Source: an uncultured Oscillibacter sp. (GTDB taxonomy: Bacteria > Bacillota > Clostridia > Oscillospirales > Oscillospiraceae). Taken from it: a DNA stretch of 7,876 nucleotides. Positions 1 to 5,581 of this stretch are shown here, piece after piece. The stretch spans positions 1-7,876 of the forward strand of contig CAJUOD010000124.1 in assembly GCA_910587875.1 (NCBI GenBank), given 5' to 3'. Positions within the stretch are counted from its first letter, which is position 1; every line of letters starts with the position of its first letter. A program made the position numbers and the translations under genes. The notes below the pieces were generated by a model. That model made no database searches. It had not been told where the DNA came from and saw only the letters and a program-made list of their open reading frames with translations.

Positions 1-514
1 ACTCCAGCCAGGCGCCCCGCTGGGGGATGACCTGGGAGGTGAGGATGGGCAGGTCCGTCTTGATGTCCACCTCGTGCCCGTAGTACACGCCGGGGGACCG
101 GACGATCTGAGAGACCACCACGCGCTCCGCGCCGTTGACGATGAAGGTGCCGGAGTGGGTCATCAGGGGGAAGTCCCCCATGAAGATCTCCTGCTCCTTG
201 ATCTCCTCGGTCTCTTTGTTCCGCAGGCGGACCTTGACCTTCAGGGGCGCGGCGTAGTTGGCGTCCCGGGCCTTGCACTCCTCCACGTCGTACTTGGGCT
301 TTTCGTCCATTTTGTAGTCGATGAAGGTCAGCTCCAGGTTGCCCTGGTAGTCGCTGATCGCGCCCACGTCGGCGAAGACCTCCCGGAGGCCCGTGTCCAG
401 GAACTCCTGATAGGAGGTCTTCTGGATCTCCAGGAGATTCGGCATGGAGACGACTTCCTCATACCGGGCGAAGTTTTTGCGAAGGGTCTTTCCGTAATAC
501 TTGTCTTTGGCCAT
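1..514 (-). CDS. rpoB: RNA polymerase beta subunit, N-terminal part (cut by window edge)
   Basis: The first 171 residues of the beta subunit of RNA polymerase, the catalytic-core protein that with beta' forms the active-site cleft and binds rifampicin. The translation opens MAKDKYYGKTLRKNFARYEE and carries the conserved beta-1 lobe stretch GDFPLMTHSGTF (residues 113-124), followed by NGAERVVVSQ and RSPGVYY (139-145). The last of these corresponds to the N-terminal rifampicin-pocket cluster. The rest of the protein lies beyond the left edge. The ATG at 512-514 is preceded by AAAGGTG at 524-530, about 9 nt upstream, which supports this start. A GTG two codons earlier is in frame but less likely. 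A dedicated promoter lies near 680-708. The gene upstream is an SLH protein and not rplL, which is unusual for rpoB. Family identification is very secure. Confidence 0.98.
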   Translation of the reverse strand, partial: MAKDKYYGKTLRKNFARYEEVVSMPNLLEIQKTSYQEFLDTGLREVFADVGAISDYQGNLELTFIDYKMDEKPKYDVEECKARDANYAAPLKVKVRLRNKETEEIKEQEIFMGDFPLMTHSGTFIVNGAERVVVSQIVRSPGVYYGHEVDIKTDLPILTSQVIPQRGAWLE

Positions 515-532
515 CTTCACATTCACCTTTCT

Positions 533-548
533 GCCGCCCCCAGGCGGC
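533..548 (-). promoter_or_regulatory. GC hairpin directly upstream of the rpoB ribosome binding site
   Basis: On the transcribed strand GCCGCC-TGGG-GGCGGC forms a perfect 6-bp stem with a 4-nt loop. It ends 2 nt before the AAAGGTG Shine-Dalgarno of rpoB. It has no downstream U-tract, so it is not an intrinsic terminator. It could modulate ribosome access or mRNA stability, or mean nothing in so GC-rich a genome. The hairpin is seen; a regulatory role is inference. Confidence 0.35.
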
Positions 549-598
549 GGGAATAGGGACACGCCGGGCGCCGTTGTTAAAAACCCCTCGCCCCGCTC

Positions 599-627
599 TT
601 GCATTCTTCTGGGAAATGTGCTATACT
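599..627 (+). promoter_or_regulatory. Candidate plus-strand extended -10 promoter inside the rpoB leader
   Basis: On the plus strand TTGCAT (599-604), a 17-nt spacer and TATACT (622-627) form a plausible housekeeping promoter. TGC (619-621) before the -10 gives the extended -10 motif. The -10 matches consensus at 5 of 6 positions and the -35 at only 3 of 6. Transcription would start near 634 and run antisense through the rpoB promoter into the bidirectional hairpin at 732-768. No open reading frame with a recognisable product lies in that stretch. Such matches also occur by chance. Confidence 0.3.
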
Positions 628-679
628 CCAATTAAGGTATGAAGCGGGGGGATTTCCACCCGCTGTCGATAAGTGCTTT

Positions 680-708
680 ATTTTACCACGCCTGTTTCCC
701 TATGTCAA
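680..708 (-). promoter_or_regulatory. Promoter of rpoB (sigma-70/sigma-A type)
   Basis: Read on the minus strand, a perfect -35 TTGACA (703-708) is separated by exactly 17 nt from the -10 TAAAAT (680-685, 5 of 6). The start site would be near 673, giving rpoB a leader of about 160 nt. It lies between the terminator of the upstream SLH gene and rpoB, so it probably drives rpoB independently. The leader contains a hairpin at 643-664 (AGCGGG/CCCGCT) and another at 533-548. Confidence 0.85.
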
Positions 709-719
709 GGGGAAATGGG
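691..719. promoter_or_regulatory. Inverted repeat centred on the rpoB -35 box, possible operator
   Basis: TTTCCC (695-700) and GGGAAA (710-715) form a perfect 6-bp inverted repeat with a 9-nt spacer. Two further pairs at 691-692/718-719 extend it after a 2-nt mismatch. Its centre (705) nearly coincides with the centre of the -35 hexamer (703-708). The position would suit a dimeric repressor or activator. It could equally be a chance palindrome. No known operator consensus is recognised. Confidence 0.3.
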
Positions 720-731
720 TATTTTTTCATC

Positions 732-768
732 AAAACGGCCCATGGAAAAAAGCTCCATGGGCCGTTTT
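732..768. terminator. Intrinsic terminator after the SLH-protein gene, probably bidirectional
   Basis: A perfect 15-bp stem, AAAACGGCCCATGGA (732-746) against its complement (754-768), has a 7-nt loop. The minus-strand transcript ends in UUUU and the plus-strand copy in U5, so it could work both ways. It lies 33 nt beyond the stop of the SLH gene and separates that gene from the rpoB promoter. Confidence 0.9.
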
Positions 769-801
769 TCCGATTCTGATGGGTCGAAAACCGCCGGGCG
801 C

Positions 802-2037
802 TCAGGGGCCCGCGCTCTCCGGGCTGAGGGAGGGGAAATACTCCTCTAGGAGGCTCTGGGGAATGCGGCACACGCCGTCCAGGGTCTGGGCCAGCCAGCC
901 CGTGGGACCGGCGCCCCAGATCAGCAGGTTGGTAAAGGTCTCCGAGGTCACAGGCACGGCGTCCCGGAGGACATAGAGGGCCTGGGCGATGTCGCCCCGG
1001 GTGGTATAGGGCGTGAGAATCTGGGACAGGTCCCCGGGGGTGAAGGTAAACTGCCGGTCCGGCAGGCCCAGGCGCTTCAGCAGGGCGGAGAGGATGGTTT
1101 GGGCGTCCTCCCCGGAGATCCAGCGGTCCGGATCAAAGCGGTTTTCCCCCGTCTCCGGCAGCAGCCCGGCGGAGCGGGCGGTCATGACGGCGCTATAGCA
1201 GGGGTGCCCGGGGGGCACGTCGTCAAAGGGGCGGGTCCCCAGCCGCCAGCCGGAGAGGCCGTAGAGATCCAGCACGGTCTTGACGAACTCGCCCCGGGCC
1301 ATGCCCGCCCGGGGGGAAAAGGTGTGGCTGCTGGTGCCCTTCATGATTCCCGCCGCGGCCAGGGCCTCGATCGGCTCCCGGGCGTACCCGTACCGCCCCA
1401 GGTCCACGAAGCCCTCCAGCGCCAGGGGCTCCCGGCTGCTGTAGGCGGGGACGGCGTAGCCGTGAATCCGCCAGTCCCCCAGGGGATAGCGGTTGACGGT
1501 GACATAGTCGTTGGGCTCCTCCTCCGGCACCCGGGCGGGGCCGACGGTCTCCGGCGGGTAGTCCCACCGGACCGTCAGGGCGTTCCCCTCGACGGTGAAG
1601 AGGGTTTCGTCCTCCACGTAGAGCACCAGGCCGATGTGGTGAATCTGGCCCTCGATGTTACAGAAGAGGGCCAGGTCGCCCTGAAGGGGGACGTAGCTCC
1701 CGCCCCGGGCGGCGCTGTTGTAGTAACGGCCCAGGGCGGCGAAGGCCCGGCAGTGCCGGGTACAGCTGACGGACCGGGGGAAGGCCCTTTTGGAGACTCC
1801 GGCCTCCTCGGCGCACCAGGAGACGAACATATCGCACCAGTGCCCATTGGGGATGCCGAAGTGGTCCCCGAAGGGCGTGTGCTCGTTGTTCTCCTCGGTG
1901 AGGCCCATCTGCGCCAGCGCCTCGGCCACCACCCGCCCCGACTGGGATACCCCGCCGGTCTCCGCCGCCCGGGCAGTGGTCAAACACAAAACCGCCGCGA
2001 GAAGGACCAACAGGGCATTTTTTCCAAATCCGCGCAT
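802..2037 (-). CDS. Secreted CHAP-like cysteine hydrolase with C-terminal SLH repeats
   Basis: A 411-residue exported protein. Residues 1-24 form a signal peptide: basic start MRGFGKN, hydrophobic LLVLLAAVLCL, likely cut after ARA. Residues about 32-160 resemble CHAP/NlpC-P60-type amidases: WCDMFVSWC holds the probable catalytic Cys68, HHIGLVLY gives His134, and TVEGN (148-152) may give the third polar residue. Residues about 215-260 are a good SLH repeat (YAREPIEALAAAGIMKG, then FSPRAGMARGEFV), 271-323 a second (FDDVPPGHPCYSAV), and 341-360 a degenerate third. SLH domains usually bind secondary cell-wall polymer, so this is probably a wall-anchored peptidoglycan hydrolase or endopeptidase; the bond cut is unknown. 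The ATG at 2035-2037 is chosen because it begins the signal peptide and follows GGAAGTGAG. The longer open frame extending to 2520 merely reads through two tRNA genes. It has its own promoter and terminator. Confidence 0.88.
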   Translation of the reverse strand: MRGFGKNALLVLLAAVLCLTTARAAETGGVSQSGRVVAEALAQMGLTEENNEHTPFGDHFGIPNGHWCDMFVSWCAEEAGVSKRAFPRSVSCTRHCRAFAALGRYYNSAARGGSYVPLQGDLALFCNIEGQIHHIGLVLYVEDETLFTVEGNALTVRWDYPPETVGPARVPEEEPNDYVTVNRYPLGDWRIHGYAVPAYSSREPLALEGFVDLGRYGYAREPIEALAAAGIMKGTSSHTFSPRAGMARGEFVKTVLDLYGLSGWRLGTRPFDDVPPGHPCYSAVMTARSAGLLPETGENRFDPDRWISGEDAQTILSALLKRLGLPDRQFTFTPGDLSQILTPYTTRGDIAQALYVLRDAVPVTSETFTNLLIWGAGPTGWLAQTLDGVCRIPQSLLEEYFPSLSPESAGP

Positions 2038-2074
2038 GTTCTCACTTCCATAAGTACATAAATGATTTGAGCAC

Positions 2075-2103
2075 ATGATAGCACGTTCGACAGCATTTGA
2101 CAA
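2075..2103 (-). promoter_or_regulatory. Promoter of the CHAP-SLH gene
   Basis: On the minus strand TTGTCA (2098-2103, 5 of 6), a 17-nt spacer and TATCAT (2075-2080, 4 of 6) form a good sigma-A-type promoter. It lies about 40 nt before the start codon and after the tRNA terminator, which makes the SLH gene its own transcription unit. Confidence 0.7.
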
Positions 2104-2139
2104 GCCCCTCCCCGCCGCAAGCGCAGCGGCGCGGCGTCC

Positions 2140-2175
2140 AAAAAATCCGCCGCGAACCCGGCGGGTCGCGGCGGA
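2140..2175 (-). terminator. Intrinsic terminator of the tRNA-Ser unit
   Basis: The 9-bp stem TCCGCCGCG (2146-2154) pairs with 2167-2175, and an inner ACCC/GGGT pairing extends it. On the minus strand it is followed by six T (2140-2145). It lies about 75 nt beyond the second tRNA gene. A smaller GC hairpin (CGCCGC/GCGGCG, 2113-2131) lies between it and the next promoter. Confidence 0.85.
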
Positions 2176-2248
2176 AAGCGAAAAAATTCCCACCAGAGTG
2201 CAGTTTTCGGCGAAGCCGGAAACGGAACGGTGGTGGAAATTTTTGAGC

Positions 2249-2341
2249 TGGCGCGGAAGGAGGGATTTGAACCCTCGCACCGGTTTTATCCAGTCTACTC
2301 CCTTAGCAGGGGAGCCCCTTCGGCCACTTGGGTACTTCCGC
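2249..2341 (-). tRNA. tRNA-Ser (anticodon GCU)
   Basis: A class II tRNA that decodes AGC and AGU. The acceptor stem GCGGAAG/CTTCCGC is perfect, with discriminator G and an encoded CCA. The anticodon stem CTCCC/GGGAG encloses loop CTGCTAA with anticodon GCT. The long variable arm ACTGG/CCGGT is typical of serine tRNAs. The T arm is GAGGG-TTCAAAT-CCCTC. It is the second gene of a two-tRNA unit, 25 nt after tRNA-Ser(UGA), and a terminator follows. Confidence 0.97.
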
Positions 2342-2366
2342 AGATCTTGATTCAGTTTGAAAGAGT

Positions 2367-2454
2367 TGGCGGAGAGAGTGGGATTCGAACCCACGGGCAC
2401 TTGCGCGCCGCCGGTTTTCAAGACCGGTTCCTTCAACCACTCGGACATCTCTCC
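2367..2454 (-). tRNA. tRNA-Ser (anticodon UGA)
   Basis: A class II tRNA that decodes UCA and, by wobble, other UCN codons. The acceptor stem GGAGAGA/TCTCTCC is perfect, with discriminator G and an encoded CCA. The anticodon stem CCGGT/ACCGG encloses loop CTTGAAA with anticodon TGA. The variable arm GGCGC/GTGCC contains one G-U pair. The T arm is GTGGG-TTCGAAT-CCCAC. It is the first gene of the unit, with the promoter just upstream at 2488-2517. Confidence 0.97.
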
Positions 2455-2487
2455 ATCGGAAGGCGCCGTCTCTTGAACACGCATAAT

Positions 2488-2517
2488 ATCATAGCATACC
2501 CCGCCCCCTCTTGTCAA
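2488..2517 (-). promoter_or_regulatory. Promoter of the tRNA-Ser pair
   Basis: On the minus strand a perfect TTGACA (2512-2517), an 18-nt spacer and TATGAT (2488-2493, 5 of 6) lie about 35 nt before the first tRNA. It starts 29 nt beyond the deacetylase stop. I see no convincing terminator between them, so some readthrough from the deacetylase gene is possible. Confidence 0.85.
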
Positions 2518-2545
2518 CAAATTTTTCCGCCGGAGACCAGGGAAA

Positions 2546-3250
2546 TCACCCTCGCCCCGTCCGGTACATGTGCCCCGCCTCCGGCGTCACGCCGTTCAGC
2601 CACAGCAGCTCCTCCACCGTCACGAACCAGTAGCCCTCCTCTTGGAGCCGGTCCACCACCTTCAGGGCCGCGTCCACCGACGTGGGGTAAATATCGTGGA
2701 GCAGAATGATGCTGCCCGGCTCCACGTTGTCCAGAATGGCCCGGGTCACCTTCTCCGTGTTCCGGCTCTCCCAGTCCCGGGGGTCCACGCACCACTTCAC
2801 CAGGGGCACGCGGAAGGAGGCCCCCTCCGACACCTGGCCGTAGGGGGGTCGCAGCCAGTATTCTCCGCCGCCCAGCAGGGCCTCCAGGGCCTCCTCCGTC
2901 TGCCGCACCTCCTGGGCAGCCAGGTCCGGGCGGACGCCGTCCAGCCGCTGGTGGCTCCAGGTGTGGTTTCCGATCTGGTGCCCCTCCTCCGCCATGCGGG
3001 TCACAAGGTCGGCGTTGTCCTCAATCTGCTGGCCGATGAGGAAAAAGGTGGCCTTGGCCCCCCGCTCCTGCAGCCCGTCCAGCAGGCGGTCCGTGGTGCC
3101 CCGCCGGGGGCCGTCGTCGAAGGTCAGGGCCACGTACTTCTCCCCCGCCGGAATTTCCGCCCCGCTGTCCGCGGGTACGGCCTCGCCCCCCGCCAGGCAC
3201 AGCGCGGCCAGGGCCGTCAACATCAAAACCGGGACTATTTTCTTTGCCAT
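2546..3250 (-). CDS. Exported polysaccharide deacetylase (NodB / carbohydrate esterase 4 family)
   Basis: A 234-residue exported metal-dependent deacetylase. Family members remove N- or O-acetyl groups from peptidoglycan, chitin or related polymers; the substrate here cannot be read from sequence. Residues 1-24 are an export signal (MAKKIVPVLM, then LTALAALCLA), probably cut near GEA; Cys18 does not sit in a good lipobox. The catalytic motifs are complete and in order: TFDDGP (43-48, base Asp45 and metal ligand Asp46), HTWSH (His96 and His100 as metal ligands), RPPYG (134-138), DPRDW (156-160) and LLHD (183-186, His185). The domain fills almost the whole protein with no extra binding module. 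The ATG at 3248-3250 follows AAGGGGG at a workable distance. I found no clear promoter; it lies downstream of the rplQ terminator and a palindromic repeat. A wall-modification role would fit the nearby SLH hydrolase, but they are separate units. Confidence 0.93.
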   Translation of the reverse strand: MAKKIVPVLMLTALAALCLAGGEAVPADSGAEIPAGEKYVALTFDDGPRRGTTDRLLDGLQERGAKATFFLIGQQIEDNADLVTRMAEEGHQIGNHTWSHQRLDGVRPDLAAQEVRQTEEALEALLGGGEYWLRPPYGQVSEGASFRVPLVKWCVDPRDWESRNTEKVTRAILDNVEPGSIILLHDIYPTSVDAALKVVDRLQEEGYWFVTVEELLWLNGVTPEAGHMYRTGRG

Positions 3251-3394
3251 CGCGCAATTCCCCCTTATTTACTCAAGGGTAGTATGCGCAAGCCATCAGC
3301 ATTTCCTATTGGAAAAATCACGAAAATAGGCCTCGTTGTCGTCGCTTCGATTTGGTTCTCCACCAGGCAAGCAGAGCGCGCGAAAGCTCTTTTG

Positions 3395-3474
3395 TTTACT
3401 TTTACCCTCTGGGTATACGGGGCCTCTAAGCGGCAAAGCCGCCAAGAGGCCCCATATCTCTCGAGAAAAGTAAA
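3395..3474. repeat. Imperfect palindromic element (REP/MITE-like) between rplQ and the deacetylase
   Basis: Nested inverted repeats share one centre. From outside in they are TTTACTTTT (3395-3403) with AAAAGTAAA (3466-3474); CTC (3407-3409) with GAG (3463-3465); TAT/ATA near 3415-3417 and 3455-3457; GGGGCCTCT (3419-3427) with AGAGGCCCC (3445-3453); and GCGGC (3430-3434) with GCCGC (3438-3442) around an AAA loop. The result is an 80-nt foldback. Flanking sequence to about 3290 holds smaller inverted repeats: AGAGC/GCTCT (3373-3390) followed by TTTGTTT, and CCTATT/AATAGG (3305-3330). Its right arm abuts the rplQ terminator. It encodes nothing recognisable. It could be an interspersed repeat, an extra terminator or an RNA structure; copy number would decide. 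Confidence 0.6.
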
Positions 3475-3518
3475 AGCCCTTTGTCATGAGCCTAGGTCCT
3501 CATGACAAAGGGCTTTTA
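3471..3518 (-). terminator. Intrinsic terminator of the rpsM-rplQ (alpha) operon
   Basis: A perfect 20-bp stem (3471-3490 with 3499-3518; core AAAGCCCTTTGTCATGAG) has an 8-nt loop. It begins 14 nt beyond the rplQ stop. On the minus strand the stem ends CTTTTA and is followed by CTTTTC, giving an interrupted U-tract. It marks the end of the ribosomal operon; the genes that often follow rplQ in Firmicutes (ecfA, ecfT, truA) are absent here. Confidence 0.92.
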
Positions 3519-3532
3519 TCCTGAAATCCGGT

Positions 3533-3868
3533 TTACACCAGCTCAATCACCGCGGTCTCCGCGGCGTCGCCCCGGCGGACGCCGGTGCGGATGATGCGGG
3601 TGTAGCCGCCGTTGCGCTCCGCGTAGGTGGGCGCGATTTCCTTGAACAGCTTCTTGCAGACGTCCTCCCGGGTGATGAAGCTCATGGCCTGCCGATAGGC
3701 GGCCAGGTCGCTCTTCTTGCCCAGGGTAATCATCTTCTCAGCCAGGGGCTTGATCTCCTTGGCCCGGGTGACGGTGGTCTCCATCTTCCCGTGATCCAGG
3801 AAATCCGTGACCTGCTGACGCAGCATGGCTCTGCGCTGGTCAGAGGTCTTGCCGAGCTTACGAGGCAT
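3533..3868 (-). CDS. rplQ: 50S ribosomal protein L17
   Basis: A 111-residue L17, a large-subunit protein near the exit of the peptide tunnel. The N-terminal MPRKLGKTSDQRRAMLRQQ and the C-terminal NGGYTRIIRTGVRRGDAAE are family hallmarks, and the length is typical of the short bacterial form. The ATG at 3866-3868 follows a strong GGAGG. It is the last gene of the operon, 55 nt after rpoA. That gap holds two similar SD-like stretches (GGAGGAGAAACGA and GGAGGAAACCGA), of which only the second is followed by a start codon. Confidence 0.98.
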   Translation of the reverse strand: MPRKLGKTSDQRRAMLRQQVTDFLDHGKMETTVTRAKEIKPLAEKMITLGKKSDLAAYRQAMSFITREDVCKKLFKEIAPTYAERNGGYTRIIRTGVRRGDAAETAVIELV

Positions 3869-3923
3869 TTCGGTTTCCTCCTTACTTGTTTATCGTTTCT
3901 CCTCCGCACTCAAGCGGGGACGG

Positions 3924-4874
3924 TCAATTGTTCTCCTCGTCGGCCAGGTGCAGGCCCATCATGGCCAGCTTGTTGATGACCTCCTCCAGGGACTTGCGTC
4001 CCAGGTTCCGGACCTTCATCATTTCGTCTTCGGTCTTGGAAATCAAGTCCTCCACCGTGTTGATGTTGGCCCGTTTCAGGCAGTTGAAGCTCCGGACGCT
4101 GAGGTCCAGCTCTTCGATGGTCATCTCCAGCACCTTGTCCCGCTGGGCTTCCGCCTTCTCCACCACGGTGGGGCGGCTGCCGACGTTCTCACTCAGGTCG
4201 GTGAACAGCGTGAAATGGTCGCAGAGGATCTTCGCTCCCAGAGAGACGGCGTCCCGTGCGGAGATGGTGCCGTCCGTCCAGACCTCCAGCGTCAGCTTGT
4301 CAAAGTCGCTGGAAGCGCCCACACGGGTGGGCTCCACGGTATAATTCACCTTATACACCGGCGTGTAGATGGAATCCACCCCAATGGTCCCGATCACATT
4401 CTGCTGGGGCTTGTTGCGGTCGGCGGGGACGTAGCCCCGGCCATGGGACAGGGTGATCTCCATATTGAGGGACGCCCCGTTGTCCAGGGTGGCGATGTGC
4501 AGGTCCGGATTCAGGACCTCCACCTCTCCGTCGGCCTTGATGTCTCCGGCGGTGACCACGCAGGGGCCCACCGCCTCGATATAGACCGTCTTCACCGAGT
4601 CGCTGTGGAGCTTCGTCAGGAGACTCTTGATATTCAGGACGATCTCCGTCACATCTTCCTTCACGCCGGGAATGGTGGAAAACTCGTGCTGGACGCCGGC
4701 GATTTTGATGGTAGTCGGCGCGGTGCCGGGCAGCGAGGAGAGCATGATCCGCCGCAGGGCGTTGCCCAGCGTCGTACCGTATCCCCGCTCCAGGGGTTCC
4801 ACCACGTATTTGCCATAGGTTACATCACCAGGCGCTTCGCTGCATTCAATCTGGGGCTTTTCGATTTCAATCAC
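3924..4874 (-). CDS. rpoA: RNA polymerase alpha subunit
   Basis: A 316-residue alpha subunit, the scaffold for core polymerase assembly and the contact for UP elements and activators. The N-terminal dimerisation domain covers about 1-230, with ERGYGTTLGNALRRIMLSS (29-47) as its signature. After a linker (about 231-248) the C-terminal domain carries LDLSVRSFNCLKRANI (256-271) and NLGRKSLEEV (290-299). Arg261, Asn264 and Lys267 match the DNA-contacting residues Arg265, Asn268 and Lys271 of the E. coli protein. The start is GTG (4872-4874), preceded by AAGGAGG; the ATG just upstream is out of frame and closed by a stop. It lies between rpsD and rplQ in the standard alpha-operon order. Length and domains are normal. 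Confidence 0.98.
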   Translation of the reverse strand: MIEIEKPQIECSEAPGDVTYGKYVVEPLERGYGTTLGNALRRIMLSSLPGTAPTTIKIAGVQHEFSTIPGVKEDVTEIVLNIKSLLTKLHSDSVKTVYIEAVGPCVVTAGDIKADGEVEVLNPDLHIATLDNGASLNMEITLSHGRGYVPADRNKPQQNVIGTIGVDSIYTPVYKVNYTVEPTRVGASSDFDKLTLEVWTDGTISARDAVSLGAKILCDHFTLFTDLSENVGSRPTVVEKAEAQRDKVLEMTIEELDLSVRSFNCLKRANINTVEDLISKTEDEMMKVRNLGRKSLEEVINKLAMMGLHLADEENN

Positions 4875-4901
4875 GCAGTACCCTCCTTCATCTTCTCATC
4901 G

Positions 4902-4920
4902 GGCGGCGGGCCGCGCCGCC
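4902..4920 (-). promoter_or_regulatory. GC hairpin in the rpsD-rpoA gap
   Basis: GGCGGC/GCCGCC (4902-4907 with 4915-4920) forms a 6-bp stem with a 7-nt loop in the 80-nt space between rpsD and rpoA. It has no U-tract, so termination is unlikely. It may be an mRNA processing or attenuation element. The structure is seen; the function is not established. Confidence 0.3.
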
Positions 4921-4954
4921 TCTGGTTCGGCTCATTCTCGAGGGTATCCTCCGC

Positions 4955-5557
4955 TTACTTGGAGTAGAGCTCGACGATCAGGTGCTCCTCCACGGGGATG
5001 TCGATGTCCTCACGGGCGGGAAGGCGGGTCACGGTGCCCTTCAGGGTGTTCTTCTCCCGCTCCAGCCACGCGGGCAGGAGGAAGATGGGGGCGTCCTGGC
5101 CGGTGAGGCGCTTGAAGACCTCGGAGGAGCGGCTGTTCTCCGCCACCTCGACCACGTCGCCGGCCTTCACCTGGTAGGAGGGAATGTCGACTTTTTTGCC
5201 GTTGACGGTGAAATGGCCATGGTTCACCAGCTGGCGGGCCTGGCGGCGGGTCATGGCGAAGCCCATGCGGTACACCACGTTGTCCAGGCGGCGCTCCACG
5301 TTGATGAGCAGGTTGTCGCCGGTTTTGCCGGGGGCGGCGGCGGCGGCCTCATAGTAGCTGTGGAACTGCTTTTCCAGGATGCCGTAGATGAACTTGACCT
5401 TCTGCTTCTCGTTCAGCTGAATGCCATATTCGCTTTTCTTCTTCCGCATCTGGCCGCCGGGATTCCGGTTGGTCTCCTTCTTGGCGTAGCCCATGACGGC
5501 GGGAGAGATGCCCAAAGCCTTGCAGCGCTTGGCAATCGGCTGCATATTCCTTGCCAT
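4955..5557 (-). CDS. rpsD: 30S ribosomal protein S4
   Basis: A 200-residue S4, a primary 16S rRNA-binding protein that nucleates 30S assembly and helps maintain decoding accuracy. The N-terminal region MARNMQPIAKRCKALGISP has a single Cys (residue 12), so it is the zinc-free C-minus form. The S4 RNA-binding domain spans about 90-155 and includes ERRLDNVVYRMGFAMTRRQA and VNHGHFTVNGKKVDIPSY. A run of five alanines (residues 71-75, EAAAAAPG) sits in a variable helix. The ATG at 5555-5557 follows AGGAGGT. It sits between rpsK and rpoA. In other bacteria S4 can repress the alpha operon; no pseudoknot target is obvious here. Confidence 0.98.
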   Translation of the reverse strand: MARNMQPIAKRCKALGISPAVMGYAKKETNRNPGGQMRKKKSEYGIQLNEKQKVKFIYGILEKQFHSYYEAAAAAPGKTGDNLLINVERRLDNVVYRMGFAMTRRQARQLVNHGHFTVNGKKVDIPSYQVKAGDVVEVAENSRSSEVFKRLTGQDAPIFLLPAWLEREKNTLKGTVTRLPAREDIDIPVEEHLIVELYSK

Positions 5558-5581
5558 ATTGCTTGTTACCTCCTCTTTCGA

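Noticed and set aside
74..556. Plus-strand open frame opposite rpoB
   Set aside because: It is antisense to an unambiguous rpoB and has low-complexity, Leu/Val/Gly-rich composition.
599..976. Plus-strand 125-residue open frame across the rpoB promoter
   Set aside because: It crosses a terminator and the antisense of the SLH gene, with no ribosome binding site or family similarity.
2038..2520. N-terminal extension of the SLH protein by 161 residues
   Set aside because: The extra residues are translations of the two tRNA-Ser genes (for example EMSEWLKEPVLKTGGAQVPV), a known artefact; the true start is the signal-peptide ATG at 2035-2037.
2518..2545. Terminator after the deacetylase gene
   Set aside because: Only a weak TTTCC/GGAAA pairing with a long loop and no proper U-tract is present.
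3251..3420. Deacetylase promoter
   Set aside because: Candidates such as CATACT and TAAATA lack a matching -35 at 16-18 nt, so none is called.
3296..3487. Minus-strand 63-residue open frame
   Set aside because: It lies across the palindromic repeat and terminator stem, has no convincing ribosome binding site and resembles no family I know.
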